The position numbers and the translations under genes are program-made. From assembly GCA_001000675.1 (NCBI GenBank), contig LCHW01000002.1, forward strand, positions 1 to 64,000: DNA of 64,000 nt. Reading direction: 5' to 3'. Source of the stretch: Candidatus Wolfebacteria bacterium GW2011_GWE2_44_13 (GTDB lineage: Bacteria > Patescibacteria > Paceibacteria > UBA6257 > UBA9933). Of this stretch, positions 56,860 through 64,000 are shown piece after piece. Below the pieces are notes generated by a model that saw nothing but the letters and a program-made list of their open reading frames with translations, did no database searches and was not told the DNA's origin. How positions within the stretch are numbered: the first letter of the stretch is position 1; every line of letters starts with the position of its first letter.

Positions 56860-57873
56860 ATGGAATGGAAGTTAGAAATAACATGGGGATCATTATGGAG
56901 AATCGTTATTATGCTCACCGGCATAACGATGCTGTATTATATGCGCCACGTGGTTGCGCTCCTTTTTTTGGCAATTGTTATTTCTTCCGCACTGGACGCT
57001 CCATTAAATTGGCTGGAAAAGCGTAAGATTCCACGTATTATGGGTATTCTATTTATACTCGCAGCAGGATTTTCTAGCTTTGCCTTGTTGTTGTATACGG
57101 TTGTGCCGATTATGATCATCGAAATAAAGGACCTAGCCGATAATATCGGATTGCTTGAAGCGTCACTCGGTAGTCTCGTGGGGATTTCAAGCATGTCGGG
57201 TACATTAAGCTCGGGGCTAAGCGGGGCAAGTGAAACATTGGCGACGAGTGGATTTTCCATGGCAAAGCTCATACCGCAGTTATTTGAGAATGCGGTAATG
57301 GTTGTCACGGTAATGGTTATTTCTATTTACCTTGCGTGGTATCGAGATGGAATCGAAGGATTTTTGCGAGCAGTGCTTCCTATAGAATACGAGCAATATG
57401 CTATCGGTGTAATGCATCGGGCAAGAAAGAAAATAGGCAAGTGGCTTGAGGGGCAAATATTGTTAAGCCTTATTGTTGCAATAACGGCATTTATCGGATT
57501 AAAATTGCTTGGAGTAAATTATGCATTAGTACTCGCGTTATTGGCGGGAGCACTGGAACTTATTCCGTTTGTGGGCCCTATCGTTGCCGGAGCGATTGCC
57601 TTTCTTGTGGCAGTTTCACAGTCAACAACGATTGCGGTTGCGACGCTTGTTCTCTTCTTTGTGATCCATCAGCTTGAAGCACATGTTGTATTACCATTGG
57701 TAATGCGTAAAACAACGGGTATTCATCCGGTGATCGTGGCGCTTTCTATTGTGGCAGGATATCAGCTCTATGGATTTATTGGCATTATCCTTGCGATTCC
57801 ATTTGTTGTGGTTATTCAAGAATTGGTGGATGATTATAGCGAAAGAAAGCATAGGCAACCAGCACTGAATTAA
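56860..57873 (+). CDS. AI-2E (PerM) family transporter
   Basis: The protein has 337 residues. Seven to eight helices: two at the N-terminus, a soluble segment about 95-140, then helices with GKWLEGQILLSLIVAI, GVNYALVLALLAGALELIPFVGPIVAG and LEAHVVLPLVMRKTTGIHPVIVALSIVAG, the conserved second half of the family. Members export autoinducer-2-like molecules or act as ion antiporters; the substrate here is unknown. metG starts 8 nt after the stop. Confidence 0.9.
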   Translation: MEWKLEITWGSLWRIVIMLTGITMLYYMRHVVALLFLAIVISSALDAPLNWLEKRKIPRIMGILFILAAGFSSFALLLYTVVPIMIIEIKDLADNIGLLEASLGSLVGISSMSGTLSSGLSGASETLATSGFSMAKLIPQLFENAVMVVTVMVISIYLAWYRDGIEGFLRAVLPIEYEQYAIGVMHRARKKIGKWLEGQILLSLIVAITAFIGLKLLGVNYALVLALLAGALELIPFVGPIVAGAIAFLVAVSQSTTIAVATLVLFFVIHQLEAHVVLPLVMRKTTGIHPVIVALSIVAGYQLYGFIGIILAIPFVVVIQELVDDYSERKHRQPALN

Positions 57874-57881
57874 ATAAAAAC

Positions 57882-59360
57882 ATGAAGAAATTTTATATCA
57901 CAACATCAATTGCATATACGAATGCTGCGCCGCATATTGGCTTCGCACTGGAGAGTATACAAGCAGATGTGCTTGCTCGGTACTATCGTGCACAAGGAGT
58001 GGACGTGTATTTTTTAACAGGTACCGATGAGCATGGCAGTAAAATCGCACAGGCTGCGGAGGCAAAAGGGAAAACGGAAAAAGAGTTCGTCGACGAGATA
58101 GCGGAGGAATTTAAGGATCTAAAAAAAGCACTCAACCTTTCTTGGGATGATTTTATCCGCACATCGGATAAAAAGAAGCACTGGCCTGCTGTAAATGCAA
58201 TTTGGGAAAAGCTGGCAGCGCAGGGAGATATTTATAAAAAGACATACGAAGGGCTGTACTGTACAGGGTGTGAAGCTTTTTATACGGAAAAGGAATTGGA
58301 AGAGGGGAGTTGCCCAATTCATCGCAAGCCCGCAGAGCAGGTAAAAGAAGAAAATTATTTTTTCAAGCTATCTAAATATTCAAAGGAAATAGAGGAGCGA
58401 ATCAAAAGCGGAGAATTGCGCATTGTTCCAGAATCGCGCAAGAACGAAATACTTTCATTGTTGAAAGAGGGGCTTACTGATATTAGCGTATCTCGCCCAG
58501 CCGATAAGGTGCATTGGGGTATTCCTGTCCCAGGTGATGCAAGTCAGTTGATTTATGTATGGATCGATGCGCTTACGAACTATATTTCAGGTATTGGGTA
58601 TGGCCGAGAAGATAAAAAAGATGAGGAGCTGTATAACACGTATTGGCCGGCAGATGTGCATTTAATCGGGAAAGATATCCTGCGATTTCATGCAGGCATT
58701 TGGCCAGGGATATTATTAGCAGCAGGACTACCGATTCCAAAGAGCGTCTATGTGCACGGATATATCTTGCATGATGGGCAGAAGATGTCGAAGTCAGTGG
58801 GAAATGTTGTTTCCCCCGTGGAGTTGGTTGAAAAATATGGCGCGGATGCTGTGCGATACTTCTTACTACGAGAAATTGCATCAACCGAAGACGGAGATTA
58901 TACGGAGCAAAAGTTTCGTGACCGCTATAACGGAGAGCTTGCAAACGGACTAGGGAATTTCTCTGCGCGCGTGCTAACGCTCGCAAGCGGGGAAGATGTT
59001 GTAATGACCGAAGACGAATATGAAGCGTTTGTTGATGAATCCGTAAAACATCGCATTAAAGATGCAGAGCGCACAATAAAAGAAAAAGTAGATGCATTTC
59101 GACTGCACGAAGCAGTGGGCGCGTTATGGGAAGTAATTACCTTTGGAGATTTGTATGTGAACGAAATGAAGCCGTGGAAGCTGGAGGGTGAAGAAAAAAA
59201 GAAAGTCATGGCAAATTTACTTTATATTTTGGAAGCAATCACAAACATGCTCGCACCATTTTTGCCAGAGACCGCAGAAAAGATCGCAAAGAATATACAG
59301 CACCACGGTAAGAAAATGGAAATAACAAAAGGAGAAAATTTGTTTCCACGATTACAATGA
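57882..59360 (+). CDS. metG: Methionyl-tRNA synthetase
   Basis: The protein has 492 residues, the short form without a C-terminal tRNA-binding domain. Class I motifs: PHIGF near 17-21 and KMSKSVGN near 300. The CxxC zinc region CTGCEAFYTEKELEEGSCPIH near 130-150 has three Cys and a His. WIDALTNYISGIGYG and IGKDILRFHAGIWP are diagnostic. It overlaps tatD by ATGA. Confidence 0.96.
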   Translation: MKKFYITTSIAYTNAAPHIGFALESIQADVLARYYRAQGVDVYFLTGTDEHGSKIAQAAEAKGKTEKEFVDEIAEEFKDLKKALNLSWDDFIRTSDKKKHWPAVNAIWEKLAAQGDIYKKTYEGLYCTGCEAFYTEKELEEGSCPIHRKPAEQVKEENYFFKLSKYSKEIEERIKSGELRIVPESRKNEILSLLKEGLTDISVSRPADKVHWGIPVPGDASQLIYVWIDALTNYISGIGYGREDKKDEELYNTYWPADVHLIGKDILRFHAGIWPGILLAAGLPIPKSVYVHGYILHDGQKMSKSVGNVVSPVELVEKYGADAVRYFLLREIASTEDGDYTEQKFRDRYNGELANGLGNFSARVLTLASGEDVVMTEDEYEAFVDESVKHRIKDAERTIKEKVDAFRLHEAVGALWEVITFGDLYVNEMKPWKLEGEEKKKVMANLLYILEAITNMLAPFLPETAEKIAKNIQHHGKKMEITKGENLFPRLQ

Positions 59361-60133
59361 AACTGATCGATTCGCACACACACGTGCAGCTAAAACAATT
59401 TAACGCAGACCGAGACGAGGTTATTAAACGCGCACTGGAGAACGAAATCTGGATGATCAATGTTGGAACAAACAGAAAAGATTCCCAGTTGGCCGTAGAT
59501 ATTTGTGATGCGTATACCGAGGGGGTATTTGCGACGATTGGACAGCACCCTGACGAACGGGAGGTGTTTGATTATGATTGGTATGTAAAGCGGGGGCAAC
59601 ACGCAAAAGTAGTTGCAATTGGTGAATGCGGGCTGGATTATCATCGCGTAGAGCCGCACTTATTTGGAGAAGAGCGTGAGCGACAAATAGAGCTGTTTCA
59701 GCAACATATCGAGTTGGCAAAAGAATTAGAGAAGCCCCTCATGATTCATTGTCGAGAAGCATTCTCTGATGTGAAGAGTGTTATTAAGAAAGAGATTGCC
59801 GATATGCCAACGGAAGTTCCGGGGATACTCCACTTTTTCACGGGCACAAAAGAAGATGCAAAGACGTTTCTTGATTTTGGATTTATGTTTACCTTTGGCG
59901 GACTCATCACATTCAACCGCGAGTTTGATGAAGTGCTGCGATATATTCCAAAAGAACGAATTTTGATTGAAACAGATGCGCCATTTGTTGCGCCAGACCC
60001 CTATCGCGGAAAGCGAAACGAGCCATCGTATGTAATGGAAGTTGCGAGGGCGCTCGCCGAAGTGCGCAAAGCGCCGATTGGAGAAGTGTGCCGACAGACA
60101 ACACAAAACGCAAAAAGCGCATTTGGAATTTAA
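59357..60133 (+). CDS. tatD: TatD-family metal-dependent deoxyribonuclease
   Basis: The protein has 258 residues. TIM-barrel metal motifs: DSHTHVQL at 4-11, GQHPDE near 63, GECGLDYHR near 88-96, MIHCREAF near 129, HFFTGT near 154 and ETDAPFVAPDPYRGKRNEP near 203. Acts on DNA or as a D-aminoacyl deacylase in related members. 4-nt overlap with metG suggests one operon. Confidence 0.93.
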   Translation: MKLIDSHTHVQLKQFNADRDEVIKRALENEIWMINVGTNRKDSQLAVDICDAYTEGVFATIGQHPDEREVFDYDWYVKRGQHAKVVAIGECGLDYHRVEPHLFGEERERQIELFQQHIELAKELEKPLMIHCREAFSDVKSVIKKEIADMPTEVPGILHFFTGTKEDAKTFLDFGFMFTFGGLITFNREFDEVLRYIPKERILIETDAPFVAPDPYRGKRNEPSYVMEVARALAEVRKAPIGEVCRQTTQNAKSAFGI

Positions 60134-60139
60134 CGCATT

Positions 60140-60199
60140 GTCATTCCCGCGGAGGCGGGAATCCAGTATTAAATAGATTCCCGCCTCCGCGGGAATGAC
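60140..60199. repeat. GTCATTCCCGC dispersed repeat, perfect inverted pair
   Basis: 60-bp palindrome near-identical to 23196-23255, between tatD and uppP. Confidence 0.9.
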
Positions 60200-60208
60200 A
60201 CAGGAACA

Positions 60209-60979
60209 ATGACAATATTACAATCAATTATATTTGGAGTTGTTGAAGGTGTTACGGAATTTTTGCCGATATCTTCAACCGGACACATGATTTTGACGGC
60301 GAAGCTCCTTGGGCTTACGCAGACTAACTTTATGAAGTCATTCGAAATCGCCATCCAGTTAGGCGCTATTTTGTCTGTGGTTGTGTTGTATTGGAAATCA
60401 TTATTTGTGAATCGTGCAATAATGAAGCGCATTGCAATCGCGTTTATTCCAACGGGTATCTTAGGGCTCATATTCCACGGACTGGTGAAGGAATATTTAT
60501 TAGGAAGTAATATGACGGTCGTGTTGGCGCTATTAATTGGAGGTATACTGCTTATCGCATTTGAATGGACGCATAACGAAAAAGAAGATGCGCTGGAAGA
60601 CGTGGCGCATTTATCATATTGGCGCGCAGCATTAATCGGTGTAGCCCAGTCAGTTGCGATGATCCCAGGGGTATCGCGATCGGCGGCAACGATTGTGGGT
60701 GGTATGTTGGCGGGGCTAAAACGAAAAACTATTGTGGAGTTCTCATTTCTGCTTGCAGTACCGACCATGTTAGCTGCGACAATCCTCGATTTATCCAAAA
60801 GCTACAAAGATTTTTCCGCCGACCAGTTTGACGTGCTTGCGGTTGGATTTATCGCCTCATTTTTTGTGGCGCTAGCGAGCATTAAGTTCTTACTCCGCTT
60901 CGTGAAAACAAACACCTTTGTCTCATTTGGCGTATATCGCATTGCGGTGGCGGTGCTATTCCTCCTGTTTGTGTTGTGA
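60209..60979 (+). CDS. uppP: Undecaprenyl-diphosphatase (BacA/UppP)
   Basis: The protein has 256 residues. First conserved motif EGVTEFLPISSTGHMIL at 13-29 holds the catalytic Glu/Ser/His set; second motif MIPGVSRSAATIVGGMLAG near 152-170 completes the active site. About eight helices. It recycles the lipid carrier for peptidoglycan and other polymers. The ATG is 10 nt after the repeat palindrome; GGAAC may serve as a weak ribosome site. Confidence 0.95.
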   Translation: MTILQSIIFGVVEGVTEFLPISSTGHMILTAKLLGLTQTNFMKSFEIAIQLGAILSVVVLYWKSLFVNRAIMKRIAIAFIPTGILGLIFHGLVKEYLLGSNMTVVLALLIGGILLIAFEWTHNEKEDALEDVAHLSYWRAALIGVAQSVAMIPGVSRSAATIVGGMLAGLKRKTIVEFSFLLAVPTMLAATILDLSKSYKDFSADQFDVLAVGFIASFFVALASIKFLLRFVKTNTFVSFGVYRIAVAVLFLLFVL

Positions 60980-60990
60980 ATAGAATTAGG

Positions 60991-61019
60991 TTGACGGGGT
61001 GTTATTGAGGTGCTATACA
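60991..61019 (+). promoter_or_regulatory. Promoter of the 61105 orphan
   Basis: TTGACG and TATACA separated by 17 bp; a leader of about 80 nt contains ATTTC...GAAAT and GC-rich hairpins and ends in GAGGAGG. Confidence 0.7.
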
Positions 61020-61104
61020 GAAGGCAGTAGTTTAACAGTGTCATGTGCTATTTCGCATAGGGTGAAATGGTGCTGCGGCGCATAACAATGAGAGGAGGTT
61101 CGTT

Positions 61105-61734
61105 ATGGCGCAATGTGTCACAAGCGAACAGTATTTCGATTTGGATGGGAAGTTGACGGAGATTAAACGACAGCTTCGGCAGAAAAGCGGTTACCCATTT
61201 GATCTAGTGCAGTTAGAGAATCATCTGCAGGCTGCAATCGAAGGGAAGTTTGGGGTGGTGGAGCCGGGAGAGAAATTTAAACTGTTCGCCGACCTTGGCT
61301 TTATTACGGTGCCGGATGACTACGTCTGCAATACAGTGTTTAACCACGTGGATTTCTCGAATCCGAGCGTGATACTAAGGCCCGGCGACAATTTTGCTGT
61401 GCGGGTGTACAAGATACTGTATGAAACGGTGACCTCGGAAGAATGTTTGAAATTTCTCGAAGGAAGAGATGAGGGAAATATTTTTCTTGGCGCGCAGGGT
61501 ATCTCAGTTATATGCGAGGCGAAGGATCTTAAATTACCACAAGGGTTCTCGTGTGTAGCGTTTGATCGGAAGGAGAACCTTCCATTTGTGAGGGGCTCGC
61601 ATTATGTTCCGGCTGTGCGAGTGGAGAGTGACGGGAGCTATTACCGTCACTTGGGCTCTTTTGAGCGCAGGTGGCTTGGTCAATGCGACGTCCTGCTCGG
61701 TTTTAGCTATCCGAAACCGATTCGGATATTTTAA
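61105..61734 (+). CDS. Orphan protein, unknown (cytoplasmic)
   Basis: The protein has 209 residues with no signal or membrane segment. Features: an early helix EIKRQLRQKSGYPFDLVQLENHLQAAIEGKF, PGEKFKLFADLGFITVPDDYVCNTVF, RPGDNFAVRVYKILYETVTSEECLKFLEG, and YVPAVRVESDGSYYRHLGSFERRWLG at the end. I do not recognise a family. GAGGAGG 6-9 nt upstream fixes the start. Style as in the other orphans. Confidence 0.6.
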   Translation: MAQCVTSEQYFDLDGKLTEIKRQLRQKSGYPFDLVQLENHLQAAIEGKFGVVEPGEKFKLFADLGFITVPDDYVCNTVFNHVDFSNPSVILRPGDNFAVRVYKILYETVTSEECLKFLEGRDEGNIFLGAQGISVICEAKDLKLPQGFSCVAFDRKENLPFVRGSHYVPAVRVESDGSYYRHLGSFERRWLGQCDVLLGFSYPKPIRIF

Positions 61735-61753
61735 AACGGTTAGGAGATAACAA

Positions 61754-61780
61754 CCCCCTGCGAAAGCAGGGGACTTTTTT
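61754..61780 (+). terminator. Terminator of the 61105 orphan
   Basis: CCCCTGC-GAAA-GCAGGGG followed by ACTTTTTT. Confidence 0.9.
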
Positions 61781-61825
61781 ATCCAATAAAGTTGCATCCG
61801 TGGGTAAATCGTATAGAATAGGAAC

Positions 61826-62137
61826 ATGACCCATATTACTGAAGAGACCTTGGAATACCTAGCAAAGCTGGCGCGTATGGATTTGGCCGATAGTGAAAAA
61901 GCGAAGCTTGCAGGAGATTTGGAGGAGATATTGAACCATTTTGAAGAATTAAACGAAGTAGATACAACAAACGTAGAACCGATGACCGGAGGTACTGCTC
62001 AGCGGAATGTTTTTCGTGAAGATGAAGCAGAAACAAGAAAAGAAATGAACGGCTCTGCAGACGATATTATTGCCGCATTCCCAAGTCATGAACGCGGGTA
62101 TTTGAAAGTGCCTGCTGTATTCGGGGAGCAGGAGTAA
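61826..62137 (+). CDS. gatC: Aspartyl/glutamyl-tRNA amidotransferase subunit C
   Basis: The protein has 103 residues. ITEETLEYLAKLARMDLADSEKAKLAGDLEEILNHFEELNEVDTTNVEPM is the typical GatC start; the C-terminal half is short with a final GYLKVPAVF, which wraps around GatA in known structures. TAGAAT lies 6 nt before the ATG. It starts the gatCA operon. Confidence 0.93.
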   Translation: MTHITEETLEYLAKLARMDLADSEKAKLAGDLEEILNHFEELNEVDTTNVEPMTGGTAQRNVFREDEAETRKEMNGSADDIIAAFPSHERGYLKVPAVFGEQE

Positions 62138-62147
62138 ACAAATTATT

Positions 62148-63605
62148 ATGACTTTACTAAAAGATCTTACAATAAAAAAGATTCACGATGGACTCGTGAA
62201 TAAAGAATTTACTGCGTTCGAATTAACGAAAGAATTTTTTGATTATATTGAAACAAGAGATGCCGAAGTGCAGGCATATTTAAGCTTGGATAAAGTTGGC
62301 GCGCTAGCTGCAGCTGAACAAGTTGATATTGCGATTGCAAAAGGAGAAGAAATCGGAATGTTGGCGGGCGTACCAATGGCAATCAAGGATAACTTGCTCG
62401 TAAAGGGGTTGCCGGCAACTGCAGCATCAAAGATGCTAGAAAATTATACAGCCGCATATGACGCGACAGTAATTAAAAAGCTTAAAGAAGCAGGGGCCAT
62501 CTTTTTGGGAAAGGCAAACATGGACGAATTTGCCATGGGCTCTTCAACGGAGAACTCAGCATTCAAAGCGACAAAGAATCCACACGATCTCGAGCGCGTT
62601 CCGGGAGGTTCTTCAGGAGGATCTGCTGCGGCAGTGGCAGCACATATGGCAGTTGCTGCATTAGGAACTGATACCGGAGGGTCAATTCGTCAGCCGGCAA
62701 GTTTGTGTGGAGTTGTCGGATTAAAGCCGACGTATGGTGCAGTATCTCGTTCGGGGGCTATTGCGATGGCCTCGAGCCTTGACCAAATTGGACCGCTTAC
62801 AAAAACCGTAGAAGATGCGGCGATTGTGTTTAGCGTTATCAAAGGAAAAGATCCACTTGATGCAACGAGCGTTGATGTTGTATATGGTGATGAACTGCTC
62901 AACCCAAAGTTGGAGGATATAAAAAAGTTGCGCATAGGGCTTCCTAAAGAATACTTCATCGAAGGAATGGATGATTATACAAAGGGAGAAATAAATAAGG
63001 CAATCGAAAAGATAAAGAGCCTCGGAATCGAAGTGAAGGAAATTAGTTTGCCGAACACGAAACATGCGTTGTCGTGCTATTACATTATTATGCCTGCAGA
63101 AGTAAGTTCGAACATGGCGCGCTTTGATGGTATTCGCTATAGCCGATTAGATGCGTTACAGGAAAACGAGCCAAAGACCTTATTGGGGATTTATCATGAA
63201 CAGCGCGGGCAAGGATTTGGAAAAGAAGTGCGTCGCCGTATTATGTTAGGGACCTATGTGTTGTCGTCTGGATATTACGATGCCTATTATGCAAAAGCAC
63301 AAAAGGTGCGTAAGTTAATTAAAGAAGATTTTGACAATGCATTCAAGGAAGTTGATGTTATTTTGACGCCGGTATCACCGACCGCTGCATTTAAAATTGG
63401 AGAAAAGACGAGTGACCCGTTGCAAATGTATCTCTCTGATATTTTCACACTCACGCTTAACCTTGCTGGGTTGCCAGGGATTTCGATTCCGGTAAAACAG
63501 TATGAGGGTACTAGTGAGTTGCCGGTAGGATTTCAACTTGTAGGAAAGGCATTCCGTGAAGCAGACATTCTTGGTATTGGACAATTCTATGAACGAATTC
63601 GTTGA
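62148..63605 (+). CDS. gatA: Aspartyl/glutamyl-tRNA amidotransferase subunit A
   Basis: The protein has 485 residues, full length. Amidase-signature triad: Lys80 in PMAIKDN, Ser155 in GGSSGGSAAA and Ser179 in DTGGSIRQPAS. YSSSLDQIGP-like motif is present as MASSLDQIGP. It releases ammonia from glutamine for amidation of Glu-tRNA-Gln or Asp-tRNA-Asn. gatB is not in the window. It starts 10 nt after gatC and overlaps the next gene by 17 nt. Confidence 0.96.
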   Translation: MTLLKDLTIKKIHDGLVNKEFTAFELTKEFFDYIETRDAEVQAYLSLDKVGALAAAEQVDIAIAKGEEIGMLAGVPMAIKDNLLVKGLPATAASKMLENYTAAYDATVIKKLKEAGAIFLGKANMDEFAMGSSTENSAFKATKNPHDLERVPGGSSGGSAAAVAAHMAVAALGTDTGGSIRQPASLCGVVGLKPTYGAVSRSGAIAMASSLDQIGPLTKTVEDAAIVFSVIKGKDPLDATSVDVVYGDELLNPKLEDIKKLRIGLPKEYFIEGMDDYTKGEINKAIEKIKSLGIEVKEISLPNTKHALSCYYIIMPAEVSSNMARFDGIRYSRLDALQENEPKTLLGIYHEQRGQGFGKEVRRRIMLGTYVLSSGYYDAYYAKAQKVRKLIKEDFDNAFKEVDVILTPVSPTAAFKIGEKTSDPLQMYLSDIFTLTLNLAGLPGISIPVKQYEGTSELPVGFQLVGKAFREADILGIGQFYERIR

Positions 63606-64000
63606 AGGAAGTAATAAAATAATACAATACTTATTTGATAAGTATGTAGCGACGCTTCCTGCGTTGCAGACTTTTGCGCTGGTAGTTTCTGGCGTGCTTC
63701 TTTTCTTTGTCGTTATGATGATGACGAAAGCAAATGTGGTTGGGGGCAAGCGAGATAAATTTATTGATAAATGGGGGCTTGCCGATATGGGAAAAGTAAA
63801 AATTGGACGCGCATGGAAAGAGCTTTTAGTAAGTGTCAGCACAGGGGACAGCGCAAAGATGAAAAAGGCGATTGGTGATGCGGATAAGATTCTTGATGAA
63901 GCATTGAAGACGTTAGGATTTGTAGGGAAGAATATGAACGAACGGTTGAATACTGTAGATGCAGTGCGACTGCCGAATATAAAAGAAGTACAAGAAGCAC
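63589..64000 (+). CDS. Membrane protein downstream of gatA (3' end missing)
   Basis: ATG 63589 lies within the last codons of gatA. About 137 residues are visible without a stop. One membrane segment (about 25-45: LPALQTFALVVSGVLLFFVVMMM) is followed by a basic helical cytoplasmic domain with KIGRAWKELLVSVSTGDSAKMKKAIGDADKILDEALKTLGF. I recognise no named domain. Translational coupling to gatA is likely. Confidence 0.7.
   Translation, partial: MNEFVEGSNKIIQYLFDKYVATLPALQTFALVVSGVLLFFVVMMMTKANVVGGKRDKFIDKWGLADMGKVKIGRAWKELLVSVSTGDSAKMKKAIGDADKILDEALKTLGFVGKNMNERLNTVDAVRLPNIKEVQEA

Overview
The window reads as chromosomal DNA of a Patescibacteria / Candidate Phyla Radiation bacterium, most likely a Parcubacteria-like lineage. 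This is inferred from three short T4SS-pilin-like proteins beside an anchored solute-binding protein, an aspartyl-tRNA synthetase without the GAD insertion, a split comEC, many promoters whose -10 box lies only 5-8 nt from the ATG (leaderless style), and N-terminally anchored rather than lipidated binding proteins. TGA is used as a stop. No database search was possible, so family names rest on motifs read by eye.

Layout. 1-5.1 kb: end of a giant extracellular fibronectin-III repeat protein. 5.1-9.2 kb: dispersed palindromic repeats, a secreted orphan, a PaaX/Cas2-like regulator flanked by two copies of one 38-bp palindrome, tRNA-Leu(UAG), and a two-gene SPFH module. 9.3-16.0 kb: pilin-like genes, a family 1 binding protein, a methyltransferase, gyrA and a degenerate MBL protein. 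16.1-26.1 kb: rpsA, tandem Cys/His orphans, an RluD-type synthase, rplS, a LAGLIDADG protein next to tRNA-Leu(GAG), a barrel-like exported protein, a corrinoid adenosyltransferase, split comEC, and an orphan. 53.0-64.0 kb: aspS, ndk, rpmB with a structured leader, an interrupted tRNA-Pro(GGG), an AI-2E permease, metG, tatD, uppP, gatC, gatA and the start of a membrane protein.

The outstanding region is 26.2-53.0 kb. It holds ten LivK-type (branched-chain amino acid ABC) binding proteins but only one copy each of livH, livM, livG and livF, scattered among them. Nine of the ten binding proteins have their own adjacent regulator: eight TrmB-type and one tandem Lrp/AsnC. In eight of these nine pairs the regulator is divergent; in the ninth it precedes the binding protein on the same strand. 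Most divergent regulators have a private palindrome beside their start codon, and four binding-protein promoters carry a degenerate copy of the paired palindrome over the -35 box. I infer a modular uptake system: one transporter, many interchangeable anchored receptors, each switched by its own sensor. A Panacea-type toxin-antitoxin pair, a membrane orphan and a NYN-domain gene sit inside it.

A second theme is two contrasting gene styles. Housekeeping and liv genes use leaderless-type promoters with little Shine-Dalgarno signal. About ten orphan genes (5718, 7696/8636, 17584, 18165, 21430, 25728, 30545, 53042, 61105) have visibly more GC-rich codons, TTGACA-type promoters, structured leaders, strong GGAGG sites and usually their own terminators.
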